Source: Phlebopus portentosus | Taxonomy: Eukaryota; Basidiomycota; Agaricomycetes; Boletales; Boletinellaceae | Length of the DNA stretch: 64,000 nucleotides | NCBI GenBank assembly: GCA_037892935.1 | Contig: JAYXKI010000007.1 | Coordinates: 868,001 to 932,000, forward strand | Direction of reading: 5' to 3' | Shown here: positions 11,688 through 22,815 of the stretch, piece by piece | How the letters are laid out: every line of letters begins with the position of its first letter | Position numbering within the stretch: position 1 is the first letter of the stretch | Program-made: the position numbers and the translations under genes | The notes under the pieces: generated by a model | Told to the model about the DNA's origin: nothing | Seen by the model: only the letters and a program-made list of their open reading frames with translations | The model's database searches: none

Positions 11688-12534
11688 CTATGCGCCGCGT
11701 TGTATTGCTCTTGGCGTCCATGACTGAGGCTCATCAGAAGCTGGAGGTGGAAGCCACGGGTCGTGCTCGTAATGCCTTTCTTTTCGTTGCTGTTGATCAT
11801 GTATCCTTGTCTTGGACACTGAGGACCTTTGTTCATTTGCGGTGGAATTTGCACTCGCATCCTTGGGATCATGTTGCGGTGAGGATAATACAGGTTGGTC
11901 AGCATTCTGACCAGCTGCAAGCCTGAGGCGCTCTTCACGATCTCGTGCCTCAATAAGAGCGACATTCCGTCGGAGGCGTTCTTGCCGCAGTACGTCCGCC
12001 TGGAGTTCCTAGATTGCATAAGGATAGATTGCTCAGTTGTTTACAGAAGGCCACTGAATGAGGTTGCCATAGCCCGTACCTCGAGTGTAGGCGGATACAC
12101 CCTCGTGTGAGTTAACCATGCCTTCCACTGCACTGCGCTCCGAACGTGAACATAACACTTAGAGGTAACGATGAAGAAGAATTCATGCCACACCTGCAAG
12201 CGCCCTACTCCTCTGTACAACGGCAAGCGTGTCGGTCTGACCTCTGTATTTTACTACTCGCCGAGATCTGTCTTCAAACGCGTGAGCTGAATCGGATATA
12301 CACCGGACAACGAGAAAGCGTACCACCCGTTCGTGAAGGATATTCATAGAAGAAGTTCCCTGAATGAAGCCTCAGGTCAATTCGACCGCGTTGAATGGTC
12401 AATGAAATTCGGACCTTGAAGATCTTTTCCTACGTAGCCTGTCTAGCCAGTATATTAGATTTCGCTCTCCCCGAACGTGCTCGCGAGCTTACAGGTCTAC
12501 GAATGAAGTTCCAAAGGCGAGCGAACATCGACAT
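11688..12534 (-). CDS. mitochondrial complex I assembly factor, NDUFAF2/mimitin-like
   Basis: Six exons (12493-12534, 12415-12442, 12327-12359, 12194-12271, 12080-12132, 11688-12008) give 184 residues with every junction in phase. The product starts MSMFARLWNFIRRP and continues with YVGKDLQGNFFYEYPS and RRVVKYRG. It then carries the diagnostic QWKAWLTHTRVYPPTLEEL, followed by a basic coiled-coil (RQERLRRNVALIEARDREER) and a C-terminal DPWLPPPASDEPQSWTPRA. This matches the NDUFA12/NDUFAF2 family. The long charged C-terminal extension and the HTR...PPTxEEL segment favour the assembly factor NDUFAF2 over structural subunit NDUFA12. It helps assemble NADH:ubiquinone oxidoreductase in the mitochondrial matrix. 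Three exons are under 45 nt, so automated prediction could easily miss them. It shares a 185-bp promoter with RPN3. Confidence 0.85.
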
Positions 12535-12719
12535 GGTGTAGAGAAAGTTGGAAGGTGCTTGAGTCGGGTGTCTAGGTATTAGGTAATGTAGTCGCCAGAA
12601 ATTTTGGAATAGTTCCCACGAATACAACTATTCTTGGTGCGACGCGACGGGGTGACGCGTCGCGGTCTTCGCATGGAATCCGAATTTCCTCTTGTTTAAG
12701 TACTTCACCATCCACCACC
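12535..12719. promoter_or_regulatory. compact bidirectional promoter with GC-rich inverted repeat
   Basis: Only 185 bases separate the divergent start codons of the NDUFAF2-like gene and RPN3. Within it, 12639-12663 holds a perfect 8-bp inverted repeat (GCGACGCG ... CGCGTCGC) around a 9-base spacer. This could be a binding site for a dimeric transcription factor or form a hairpin. No TATA box is evident. Confidence 0.6.
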
Positions 12720-14461
12720 ATGGCTCCCGGCGACGTCGACATGAAACCTGCCGCAGATGCGGGCAAAGGCAAAGACAAAGATGATGAGAAGGCTGAAGAC
12801 AAAAAGAAGAGTGAAGAAAAGGAGAATCCGACTGCTCCTCCGTTGACCCCAGCACAGGAGATCAAGGCGAACGTCGCGCTCATCGAACGAGGCGTGTCGA
12901 CTCTTGAACCGAGGTTTATGCATCGCGTGCTGAGGAATCTGGCTTCGATAAGGAAAAAGCTTACAGATTCTGCGCTGAGGGAGGCGCTTGAGGAGATCTA
13001 TGTGAAAGGTAAGCCGAGATCTCCTTGTACCTTGTATAGCGGGAGCCGGTCGGACTGATATGTATCTCAAGATTCTGTGGACAAGGAAACCCTTCTTTCA
13101 TGGTTACCTGAAGCACCTGCACTTGCGGAAGGTGAAGGCGCAATGGAGATCGATGCAGGTCCGCCTACAGCGCCACAGCGGAAGTCCCTCCGCCGTCAGA
13201 TCCACTACCAGAAAGCGAGGTGTACCTTCGTTTATTGCTCGTCCATCACCTACTAAGCAGTCCCGAAACCGTTCCGAAGGCACTTCAGCTTGCCCATGAG
13301 ACAGTTGAGAAAATTCAAGCGTGGAACCGTAGAAGCATGGACCCCCTCGCGGCTCGAAATTGGTTCGCGCTGGGTCGCGCGTATGAACTTTCTGGAGAAC
13401 TGGAGAATGTGCGAGCGTAAGCATCTCCATTTGATCTTTGGCTAGTTTGTGCTAACATGAGACATTGCACAGGCTCCTGCTCACTGCACAGAAGACTGCC
13501 TCGCTGCGTCGGGATGACGAATGCCAGGCAGTGCTCATCAACCTCCTCCTGCGCAACTACCTTCATTACAACCTGTATGATCAGGCGGATAAGTTAGTAG
13601 CGAAGACGACTTTCCCTACGTCAGCGGGAAATCCGCAGCTTGCGCGGTATCATTATTACTTGGGGCGTATCAAAGCAGTCCAATTGAACTACTCGGATGC
13701 ACATACAAACTTGCAGCAGGCCATTCGGCGAGCGCCAGCTGCAAAGGCCGCTCCAGGGTTTTTCCAGGCTGTGCACAAATTCTTCGTCGTCGTAGAGTTA
13801 CTCATGGGTGATATTCCAGAACGAAGTCTGTTCCGACATCCCGTCCTGGTGAACGCGCTCGCAGGCTACTTTGAGATTGTGCGGTCCGTGCGTACGGGCA
13901 ATCTAGCTCACTTCCAAGAAACTCTTCGTGCATACCAAGCACAGTTCACCTCGGATAAAACCCGTACTCTTATTGTGCGTCTACGGCAAAACGTCATCAA
14001 GACGGGAGTGAGGAGGCTGTCGTTGTCCTATAGTCGAATTTCACTTCGTGATATCTGCGTGAAGCTGCATCTCGACTCGGAGGAGGATGCAGAGTATATT
14101 ATCGGGAAGGCCATCCGAGACGGTGTCATCGACGGTCGAATTGTACATGAAAAGGGATGGCTGGAATGTGCTGGTGCGAAGAGTGGATATGGCCCAGACG
14201 TTGCGGAAGCTTACCAGCGACGAATCGGGTTCTGTTTGCAATTACACAACGAGAGCGTCAAGGTCAGTTTCCTTATGCAGTCATTTCTCTTCGTCGTGCA
14301 TACCTAATTGACTGCTTTCCTCGCAGGCGATGCGATACCCACTGAACGCACATCGCAAAGAAACCGCGGCAGCTGAGGAGGCACGGGAGCATGAAAAGGA
14401 GCTTGCTATGGAGATCCAGGATGGTGACCTTGATGACGACGATGGGCTGGATGGCTTTTAA
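12720..14461 (+). CDS. RPN3: 26S proteasome regulatory subunit RPN3 (PSMD3), with frame problem near 13178
   Basis: Main exons are 12720-13008, 13072-13416, 13473-14262 and 14327-14461. The protein has a low-complexity charged N-terminus, then IKANVALIERGVSTLEPRF. Strongly conserved segments follow: NRRSMDPLAARNWFALGRAYE, LLRNYLHYNLYDQADKLV, YYLGRIKAVQLNYSDAH and HKFFVVVELLMGDIPERSLF. The PCI winged-helix part carries SYSRISLRDICVKLHLDSEE and HEKGW, and the tail has AMRYPLNAHRKE. RPN3 is a PCI-domain lid subunit of the proteasome 19S particle. Between MEIDAGPPTAP and AEVPPPSDPLPESE the frame changes by one base. Either a base is missing near 13178, or a 47-nt intron at 13132-13178 (GTGAAG...CACAG) is spliced, giving 503 residues. 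Confidence 0.9.
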
Positions 14462-14746
14462 ATACTCTTCGAGATGTGTCGACTGTATCTTCATGCTATC
14501 CTGTGCAATTAATATTTAAACATTCCGTTTGAATTTTATTAATATTTTAGACGCCGATTATTATTGTCGATCACATGATCGTCCTTCTCTTTACCGACGC
14601 GTTGTCTTCTTCCTCTCTGGTTCAATCCGCGACCTGCCTCAGTCCTCAACCCAGATAATTTGTATATATTCTGCGAAATCGTATGAACTTGGAATACCCG
14701 AGACCACAGAAGAAAGAATATATTCTCCTGCTTTTGACTTGAAACG
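14462..14746. other. short intergenic region between RPN3 and AFI1
   Basis: About 285 bases in tandem orientation, AT-rich just after the RPN3 stop. It must hold the RPN3 3' end and the AFI1 promoter. No gene seen. Confidence 0.4.
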
Positions 14747-17700
14747 ATGGGGAACGGGAGCGATGAGCATTGTGCTTTTGTGCTCCTTGCCGAGTTCGAT
14801 ATCGACCGCGGTGCACAGCTCACGTACCAGTTTCCTCAGCCTCTAGGGACAGATGAAAGGTATGTCTTATATCTTCTCTTAATGTCATATCTCCTTAGCT
14901 GAACAGGCGGTACTACTCAGTCTGCTCGCACATCAGATGCTCCCGGACGGTGCGGAACGACAGTTAGAAGACTGGACGATATTCTTTCTCAACCAAACGC
15001 CTTTTAATCGGATATCTCCCGTCCTGGCACTCGAATCGGATTTGAAATCTGGTGTTGAAGATGGAGTTGAGGACGGGAGTGAGCTGCTATACGTGCTTAA
15101 CCTTGTGCGGACGAAACATGACAAGACGGTGAGGAGGTGCGATGTATAGCTCATATCTCAAGTGAGATCGGTAACTGATAGAAAATGAAGAGGTGCAGTA
15201 GTTAAGGCTATGGCTATATGCACCCGTCATCCATTCATCCAAATATTCAAGGTACGGCGTTCGCCAGTTTCGTCTATAGGTCCAGCTCAACTTAAGCACC
15301 GTAACGCCCAGCCCGTTCTCCTCATGGCACTGGACGACTACTTTGCCGACCCATCACAAGAATGCCTCGCGCGACTTTTCGACGCTGTCAACGCAATGGA
15401 CATGTCAAACGCACCAACGCTTTCGCGAGACGAGAAGCTCATCATGCGCGTCTCGGAGAGGAAAGATATTTTCATTGAGAAATTTACTCCGTCTACGCCC
15501 GGTCCTTCGAGCCAAGCATTTCAACCTAATTCGATCAAGAAACCTTCTCAAGGGAGCAACCACGGGCATGCGTCACATCGAGACCGAGACCGAGATACTC
15601 TGGTCACGCATGCTGGAGAAGGCGGATCGCGCTCGAGCTTTGATACTGGAACGGGGCGCGCTGTAAACCAAGTTCAGAGCCGGAGTCGCGCCGATAGTCT
15701 CAAGAGTCACAAGAGTGCTGGAGCATCTGAAGCATCTGGTCCTTCTTCGCTTGGGGGTAGCACGATCTGGGTTGGCGAAGATGGAATGCTCGCATTTGAA
15801 GGATTAAGCCTCGGCGACTCGAAGGACAAAGATGGACGGGGCCAGAATCACGCTACTCCGCAGCCTCCGCAGAAAGGACGAAGATCGATGGACTCAAATT
15901 CCACCAGCTCTCATGTCCGTAAGGAGGAGCCACCTATACCCGTCGTCGACATGAACTCGCGGGGACCGAAAGATACGCACTTTTATACGACATCTATTGT
16001 GTATTGTGGGCATACCCTGCCTACGAAGATGCCGTTAGCGACTTTCCCAGAGGAAGTAGGCGACGTGAGTTTTCTTTGGATTTTCATGCTTGATGGAACC
16101 TCAATTCGTACATTATTCGTTATAGTACTCCCTTATCACACTCATACAGACATTCTCTGTGGCTACTACCACAGTGGTTGGTCCCCAACACCCACATATT
16201 CACACGAACGGAGAACGAACACACCCGATGATACTGTTATTCAATGCTCTTATCACGAACAAGCGCATTATTTTCCTTGGCTTCCAACGCCCTGCAGGAC
16301 AGGTTGCTAGTATGGTGCTTGCTGCTTGTGCGCTTGGAAGTGGATGCGGTGCGGTATTGAGAGGATTTATTTCGCGGGCTTTCCCGTATGCGAACTTAAC
16401 AAATCGAGATGAATGGGAGCAAGTGTACGTTTTCTCATTCCATCCACGATAATTACAGATTTCAACTTTTATACAGCCCAGGTTTTATCGCTGGCGTGAC
16501 AAATCCAATTTTCAAATCGGGAGGCTCATGGGATGTTCTCTGTGATATGACCATGAATAGCGTCGGGATAATCGTTAATAAAGATATCCACGCCTCGTGT
16601 CCCGTCGGATCCGCAGCTTCTGCACCTCCAGGTTCAGGAAGTGTGATACGTACAGGGACCATCCGCGGGGAACCTCCTATTGGTATTGGAGGTAGCGAAG
16701 AGGACGTAGGAAGGATGAGTGCGCAGATCAACGCTCCGCCTCTGACTGCCGCGAAGTCCGAGTTCTCTGGAAAAGCGGACAGTTCGGATAATCTTTTCAT
16801 GGAAGATGTGAGCATACTTTATCTACATTTCGAATTTGAGTATGTTTCTGACTGAAGGACTATGGAACGAATAGATCGTGAACGCGATTCAATGGCACTT
16901 CGGCGAAACCCTCATCCGAGCTCGTTTCACGGAGTATGTCCAGCGCTTCGTTCGATTGGCAGGGCGATACGAAGAAGAATACCTGGGTTCAACAAAAATT
17001 GGCTACCCAACTGCATCGTTTGATCCATACTCCCAACAGCTGGGAAGCGGTTTGATTTTCCCGATGATGTGTCGGCATCGCGGGAGCTTGCTCTGAATGC
17101 ATATCGTATCGAGGGATGGCGAAGGACGAAGATGTATGAGTATTATATGGTGGTGCGTCCTTAATATACTATGTATTTCGAGAGCAAGGGCGCTAATAAC
17201 AAGTACAGGACTTTCAGCATGCGCTGCAAACGAAGCCAATACAAGGGTTCGATGTGTATCACCAGATCGTCAGGCTGAAGACGGTGAAGAACATGAGCGA
17301 TCAGGAAGCTGAGCTCATCATGCGAACACTTGCTGAAAACGTGCAAACTTACGATCAAGTTGTCGAGGTACGACACTAGCTCAGTTTCTCGATGCGCATG
17401 AGGTCATTAATCAATTTTGTTTAGCTGCTGTCGTTATTGCCTCAGTACCTCGGCGGACTCTTACCACTAACCTTCGGTCTCTTCCACCAGCAAGAATCAG
17501 TCCGGAATCACACAGTCGATCTTTTGACGACTCTCCGCATGTATTCGGTACGTTTCCCATCCCTCTTATCTCGCCGTTGTCTTTCAACGTAACAAGAAAG
17601 CTCACTCTGTCATCATGAACCGTTTAGATCGGCGTGCAATTCTTACAGAACCTGAATCACTTCCATCGATATGCGTTTGTGCGTCAAGCACATGCGAGGG

Positions 17701-17816
17701 AGACCAAATTTCTCCGCGATCAGAATTCAAATAATGTTCTTCTGTCTCCGCCATTACCGAACATGGCTTCATGGACGCCCTCGAACCGGAGTGAGTCAAG
17801 TCTTGGCGGTAGCTGA
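14747..17816 (+). CDS. AFI1: AFI1/Mesa-like DENN-domain protein, with probable one-base deletion near 17060
   Basis: Ten exons: 14747-14859, 14921-15136, 15191-15251, 15312-16064, 16126-16424, 16477-16807, 16875-17152, 17209-17367, 17425-17547, 17628-17816. About 840 residues result if one base is supplied near 17060-17062. The N-terminus FVLLAEFDIDRGAQLTYQFP with HQMLPDGAE and EDWTIFFLNQTPFN is the longin/uDENN-type start of fungal Afi1 (Arf3-interacting, polarity) proteins. The core DENN part includes PMILLFNALITNKRIIFLG and AGVTNPIFKSGGSWDVLCD, and the tail LLPLTFGLFHQQESVRNHTV. The region at residues ~185-320 is low-complexity. Afi1 docks Arf3/ARF6-type GTPases at sites of polarised growth. 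GLIFP and DDVSASRELALNAYR lie in different frames within one exon. Confidence 0.85.
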
Positions 17817-18114
17817 TTATTCTGGCGCTTTTCATCGACTCCGAGATTTATTATGTATGCTATCTGTAAACTAATCTCTCCGAAGACTTCGCATGATACC
17901 TCATTTTGCTGCGCGATATATGGATTTGTATTTCTAGATGCATCATCCAGCATCCACTTCGGATCGTACTCTTTTACTTGTGAAGGCCACTTCTATAGTC
18001 AGAACAAATGCCATACAATTCAATTCTCTGTTGTTCTCCTTGTCGGTTCGTGCGGCATTTGCAACCCAAAATTTTGATTTGGGGAAATTCAGTAAATGAC
18101 AGCGTGTTGACTTC

Positions 18115-18237
18115 GGTCAATAATGCTCGAAGGCGCAGAAACTTGCAGAGATTGCGAACGGATACTGGAACTACGATAAGGCTGATGCCGAAAGGAACGA
18201 AGGCGCGTATAAGAAAGTACACTGCATTAGAAAGTGA
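18115..18237 (+). pseudogene. coding relic 1 downstream of metacaspase 1 (WNYDKAD relic)
   Basis: A forward frame reads GQ, stop, CSKAQKLAEIANGYWNYDK and then ADAERNEGAYKK before a stop at 18237. It is similar in frame and order to 20762-20925, which reads GQNYARARKLLEI and later NYDKADANSDGKE before a stop. Both copies lie directly downstream, and antisense, of the two tandem metacaspase genes. Relic 1 has an in-frame stop where relic 2 has Asn-Tyr. I infer the C-terminal remnant of a gene that was duplicated together with the metacaspase. The parent family is not recognised. Confidence 0.4.
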
Positions 18238-20251
18238 ATTCATCGTCATAGATCGTTTCCTGTACTCCGTAAGTGTTGCAACCAAGAAAATCTGAAAAAA
18301 ATGCAACTTACAAGAGGCCGAATACTGCCAAGCTAATCGCAAAGATCCCACACGAAAGTTTCAGAATGGAGATACTCTTGAAAGCGGGATCATCAAGATT
18401 TACTTACGCTCGGTTTGGGTTGCGGGAGTTCTCCCCAGTTGTGTGCTCTGAAAGCATGCTTCGCTTCCTTGCCAAACTGGAAGAGCCTCTTGCTGTATTC
18501 GTCGAAGATGTTAGATACAGTGCAGAGAGTGTCAAAGGATTCTGACCTGAGCTCGTTAAGCATCTCTTTGTTTGTTCCGTTTCGAGTTTCCCCTGTCCAT
18601 CAGGTTTTCCGTTAAGTGCCCTTCCTCAGAGCGGTATTTATGTAGTACTCACGAAGAATTCCGTCGAAAGCCTGACCAATGCAGCGAAGACAATAAATTA
18701 TGAGATCCACTCTATCAAATGGAACTTACATGTGTGAGTATACCGCCATTGAAGGAATCAAGGCCAAGTTGATCATCCATGCATGCAGACCAAGAAAGCT
18801 GTAGTCTAGTCAGATATGACTAGTAGATGTGAAAATTGAATATTGCTGACCGCATACGGCAGTTCTTTCTGCTCTTGTTTAGGCACTGTCCGTTTATCTA
18901 TCGATTCAGTCTCCTGGATGGTTTGTTCCCCTGTGAATGGATTGGTCGCAATAGAACCACGACTGCTGTATGGCATCCCTGCATGATGGTTGACATGAGT
19001 CATTCAGTCAAAGAACGCAGAGTTGACCTAAATGCAGGACTTACGTATGTTGCGCGAAATTCCTCTAACACCATTGGTCTTTTCCTGGTTTCCCATTGTC
19101 ATTGTAGAGGCACGCGAGAGAGCTTTTACGGTATCGATCGACATTCTGCGTTTTGGAGTTACCTTTCCTTCAGCTTCTGGATGAGTAATTCTATGTAAAG
19201 CATTTGACATCGGCGAGACGGGAGAGTTCACTGGAGAGTTCCATTGCTCGTCAAGACTACTGTCAGAGTGATTGTGAGGAAGGTCTTCCGAGTTCATGAA
19301 TATGATATGAATCACGTCAGTTAAGTCTGAAAATTATATATGTGGTATCTCGACTATACCTAGAGCAGTTCCCGAATGACAGCAATCCAATAAAACCTGG
19401 TTCGAGAGGAGAAATTCGGATCGAAGGGACAAATGTGGCTGGTTAGCGAGGAGAAACGTACGGTTAGACGGGTGTTAGCTGGAAGGTCATCCACCAGAAT
19501 CTTTTTCAAATCCTTCGTTGTGTCAGTGAACATTAGAGAGTGAAATAAACTGTGACAGACATCGTCTATTATGAACCCAATTACTTTCTCATCATCTGGC
19601 TTGGTCGGGTCATACTCGACGTCCGATGGCCAAATCACTTGATTTTGTGGTTATCAGTTGGATGAACTCAAAGTAGAGCTGCTCTACAATGCCCGGAGCA
19701 TAGATACCTTCATCCATCCCATCCTCCTCTGTCTGATCCTTGTTCGTTATCTGTGAACCATGCCCCGAAACTATGAACATATGAAGATTCAGATCAAATG
19801 TAAGAGTTAGCTTTATAGTCGGAATAATTACTCACAGCTAAACACGAGATGGTCTCCGGACTGAGCGTCGTGTACAAGATTCTTGAGCTCCTTACGCTGT
19901 AAAAAATACCTGATAAGCACACCCAAAATTATCTATAGATCAGGATTACTGACCATCCTGTCTTCTGTTGGTTCGGCATGATGGCCGTCATCCATAAGGA
20001 CAACAATATTTCCTTCATCATATCCATACATTTCTGTGCGTCCACGAGTAATTATGGAGTATGGCGTGATCGATCTTAATATTCTTACCGGTCAGCAGTT
20101 TCTTGAGCCTAAGGGGGTCTCTGTGCGCCCCTCTCAGTATAAACGGAGGGCTCTCTTTCGGATGTTCCCCATGAAGTTTGCTGTAGCTGACTGCGACCAA
20201 GAGAGCCTTCTTCTTTGGCGCGTCTCTTTGGATTGGAACGACCGGAGCCAT
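18227..20251 (-). CDS. metacaspase-like caspase-domain (C14) protein 1
   Basis: About 14 reverse-strand exons. The N-terminus is MAPVVPIQRDAPKKKALLVAV, with an alternative start nine codons upstream at 20278. It continues with MYGYDEGNIVVLMDDGHH. The catalytic His lies in VFSGHGSQ (19708-19770), followed by WPSDVEYDPTKPDDEKVIGF and the catalytic Cys in VLLDCCHSGTAL (about 19370-19410). A Ser/Thr-rich linker of about 100 residues follows. The C-terminal segments are LSWSACMDDQLGLDSFNGG, THAFDGIL, KRLFQFGKEAK and KPSLGSIRPL, with a predicted end DDEFTF at 18227-18229. The order p20-like His/Cys, linker, SWSACxDD matches fungal metacaspases, Ca2+-dependent Arg/Lys-specific cysteine peptidases. 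No Pro/Gln-rich prodomain is present. The last two exons are the least certain. Tandem paralogue at 21001-22815. Confidence 0.8.
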
Positions 20252-20761
20252 CGCCAATTGAATACGAGTAAAGGTCAAGTGGGCAAGAACCGGGTGGGAG
20301 TCGTAAAGCCTCAGAAAGCCGACTTCGTTGACGTTGCATCCTCAGAGCTCTCAAGTTTATATACTACATAGACCCTTGTAGTCCCCGCACTTGCATTGCG
20401 GAGCTGTGCTCGAAGGCACTTCGAGGTGTTCGCATCTCGTCGGCGTGATGATGGTCACCGTTCAATCCGAGCGTCAATCATTTGCTCGGGATCGATCACG
20501 CCGGGCGGCGATCATCTATATTTGGATGTCTATCTCGAGTTTTGTTTCAATGGTCGAGGTATTTTAATTTAGGCCCGAGGCGTCTATCAGTCGTCATAAA
20601 TGCAATGAAACACGTTTCATAGCCACGGTGCAGATAACAAGCTGCTACAGAAGGACAAAAGGAAGTAATACATACATAAACGATATGCCGAAGAACTGTG
20701 AACGACGACGATTGCAAATAACTCGAAGGAAATGTCAAAATGCTCATGCAGTGAGGTGAAG
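20252..20761. other. intergenic region between tandem metacaspases
   Basis: Contains the promoter of metacaspase 1 and the space before relic 2. Open frames here are short and largely overlap the first exon of metacaspase 1 in other frames. No other gene recognised. Confidence 0.4.
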
Positions 20762-20925
20762 ATGTTGACGGAAGAATCTATGAAAGGCACAGCAAATATT
20801 CTTGGTCAGAACTATGCGAGGGCGAGGAAGCTTCTGGAGATCAGTACGCGTAAAATTAACCATGCTGGACGGATACCGACCGGAACTACGATAAAGCTGA
20901 TGCGAATAGTGACGGGAAGGAATAG
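20762..20925 (+). pseudogene. coding relic 2 downstream of metacaspase 2 (NYDKAD relic)
   Basis: A forward frame from 20762 reads MLTEESMKGTANILGQNYAR and ARKLLEI. After roughly 27 extra bases and a change of frame it reads NYDKADANSDGKE, then a stop at 20925. It parallels relic 1 at 18115-18237 in sequence and in position beside a metacaspase. A small intron or a decayed insertion could explain the frame change. No start-to-stop gene could be built, so it is listed as a relic. Confidence 0.4.
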
Positions 20926-21000
20926 AAGATCGGAGCAACGAATAACAATATTAATTACTGAACACAGCAATGCTCTCACAGCATCAACGTGCCTCTGGGC

Positions 21001-22815
21001 TTAGAAGCTGAAGGGCAGTGGATGAATGAGATCCAGTTTTGTCAGGCTCGAGAGCTACCGACGTAATCGTTAGCAGTCATCTAATAAGCGATGCATCACA
21101 CGTACAACGGGCTTTGGGTAACTCAGCCCCATTTCTAGAACTTGTTTCTTGCCACGTCTGGCATACCTCACTAAATGCTCGCTGTTGGAGGTAAGTTAGC
21201 CAATGTATTATTTATGTAAGCAAGGAATCGTACGCAATCGCTTTGTACAGCTCTAGGTGAGTCCAGTTTTGGTTTTTGTCTATTGATCACGTTAGAATCC
21301 AGTGTCAGACTTCAAGATAATGCCAATACATACGTAGGACGTTCCAGAAAGCCTATGAAACAGAGGGCCAATCAATGCACGCCCTCAGCATGTACGACAC
21401 GAGACGTTACGTACCATTGTCAGCATACCACCATCGGCACTTTCGAGCTCCAACGTGTCATCCACGCAAGCCGCCCAAGACGTCTAGACGTTCGATGAAT
21501 ATTTCAAGAATTGGGATACCGTTGCTCAGGGAAGATAACATACGACATGCTTTTCGTGGTAGACCCCAGACTTCACCTCCTCAATTTCCTTCCTATGAAG
21601 ACTCCCAGCTCTTCCATGATAGTTCCCCTCTTCTGGGAGGCTATTGATTATTCGTAATAAGGAATTGTTTCAAAACAGTGTAAATGCGAAGACTTACCAG
21701 CTTGACCGGCCCCCGACCCGACGCCTTTCCTGCACCAGTCGTTGTGATATTCCATTAGCGTTGGGCTAAAGTTATCGCTACAAGTAGAACCTACGTGACA
21801 AATGAGAGAAGGGAGCCACGGATCTAGCTTTCGGCGAGATCGGGGACCATAGCTTGTGTAGCATTTGGTCAATTTCATCATCGCTGTCCGAACGTATTTC
21901 TGGTAGGTCTGGAGAGATGTAAGTCACCGTATTGTCAGAACGTCACGTCTTGAACATACCTACTCCAGTGCCGGAATGACAGCAGTCAAGGAGTATCTGA
22001 TGACCACATATTAGCTTTGAAGTTCATGTCGGAAATAACGACTGAACTCACTGTGAGGTACGTTCCAGCTGGAAGAGCGTCGATAAGTCGCTCCCGCAAC
22101 TCCTGTGCACGATGACAATCGTTATTACCGAACGCAGGGATAGGATATCGGAAAATTCCTACATCATCCACAATGTAATTCCCAACTCCTTCGTCCAACT
22201 CCTGATCGTAGATGATGTCCACAGGCCAAATGACTATGATTTCTCATCAGAGACAACCTCGAATGACAAGAGGGAAACTAGATAACCTTCATCCATATTA
22301 TCCTCTTCGTCTCCACTCTCGTCGGTAACCTGAGCTCCATGACCAGAAACTGAAAATTTACCAATTAATTTCGGAGGCAAAAATAAGATATATAGCGAAC
22401 GTACAGTGGAATACGAAGCGGTCTCCAGCTTTTGCATCTTTGACGAGATCGTCAATCGCTCTCAGCTTGAGAACCAATAGATCATCAACACATAGCAAGA
22501 TATACTATCGTCACATCTACGCACAATGTTTTCTCGAGTTGGCAGAGTATGTACACCGTCATCCTTCATAACAACGATGTCCTCCTCTTTGTATCCATAG
22601 AACTCTGAAGAGCGCTTCAGCTTTCCACCGGAATAAAGTAACAATTAATGCTCACGAGTAAGTATCTTCTTTATGACCTCTGAATCGCCATGGGTGGATT
22701 CGAGTTTGCGTGGAGCATCTTTCGTAACGTACTCTTCACGGTACTGAATTCCGATAGACAATGCTTTTCGAGCACCGGTGGAGCTTGCTGGAGCTTCTTT
22801 CTTAAGCCCCGGCAT
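21001..22815 (-). CDS. metacaspase-like caspase-domain (C14) protein 2
   Basis: Reverse-strand gene with about 15 short exons, starting MPGLKKEAPASSTGARKALS at 22815 and ending HPLPFSF at 21001. Conserved parts in order: FYGYKEEDIVVMKDDG, LPTRENI, the catalytic His in FHFSGHGAQVTDE, then WPVDI and the catalytic Cys in ILLDCCHSGTGV. After a linker come TSWAACVDDTLELESADGGM, AFWNVL and EHLVRYARRGKKQVLEMGLS. It aligns segment by segment with metacaspase 1, with most introns at matching places, so the two are tandem duplicates. Linker exons around 21600-21900 can be joined in more than one frame and are uncertain. The predicted activity is Ca2+-dependent cysteine peptidase cutting after Arg or Lys, linked in fungi to stress and cell death. 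Confidence 0.78.
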
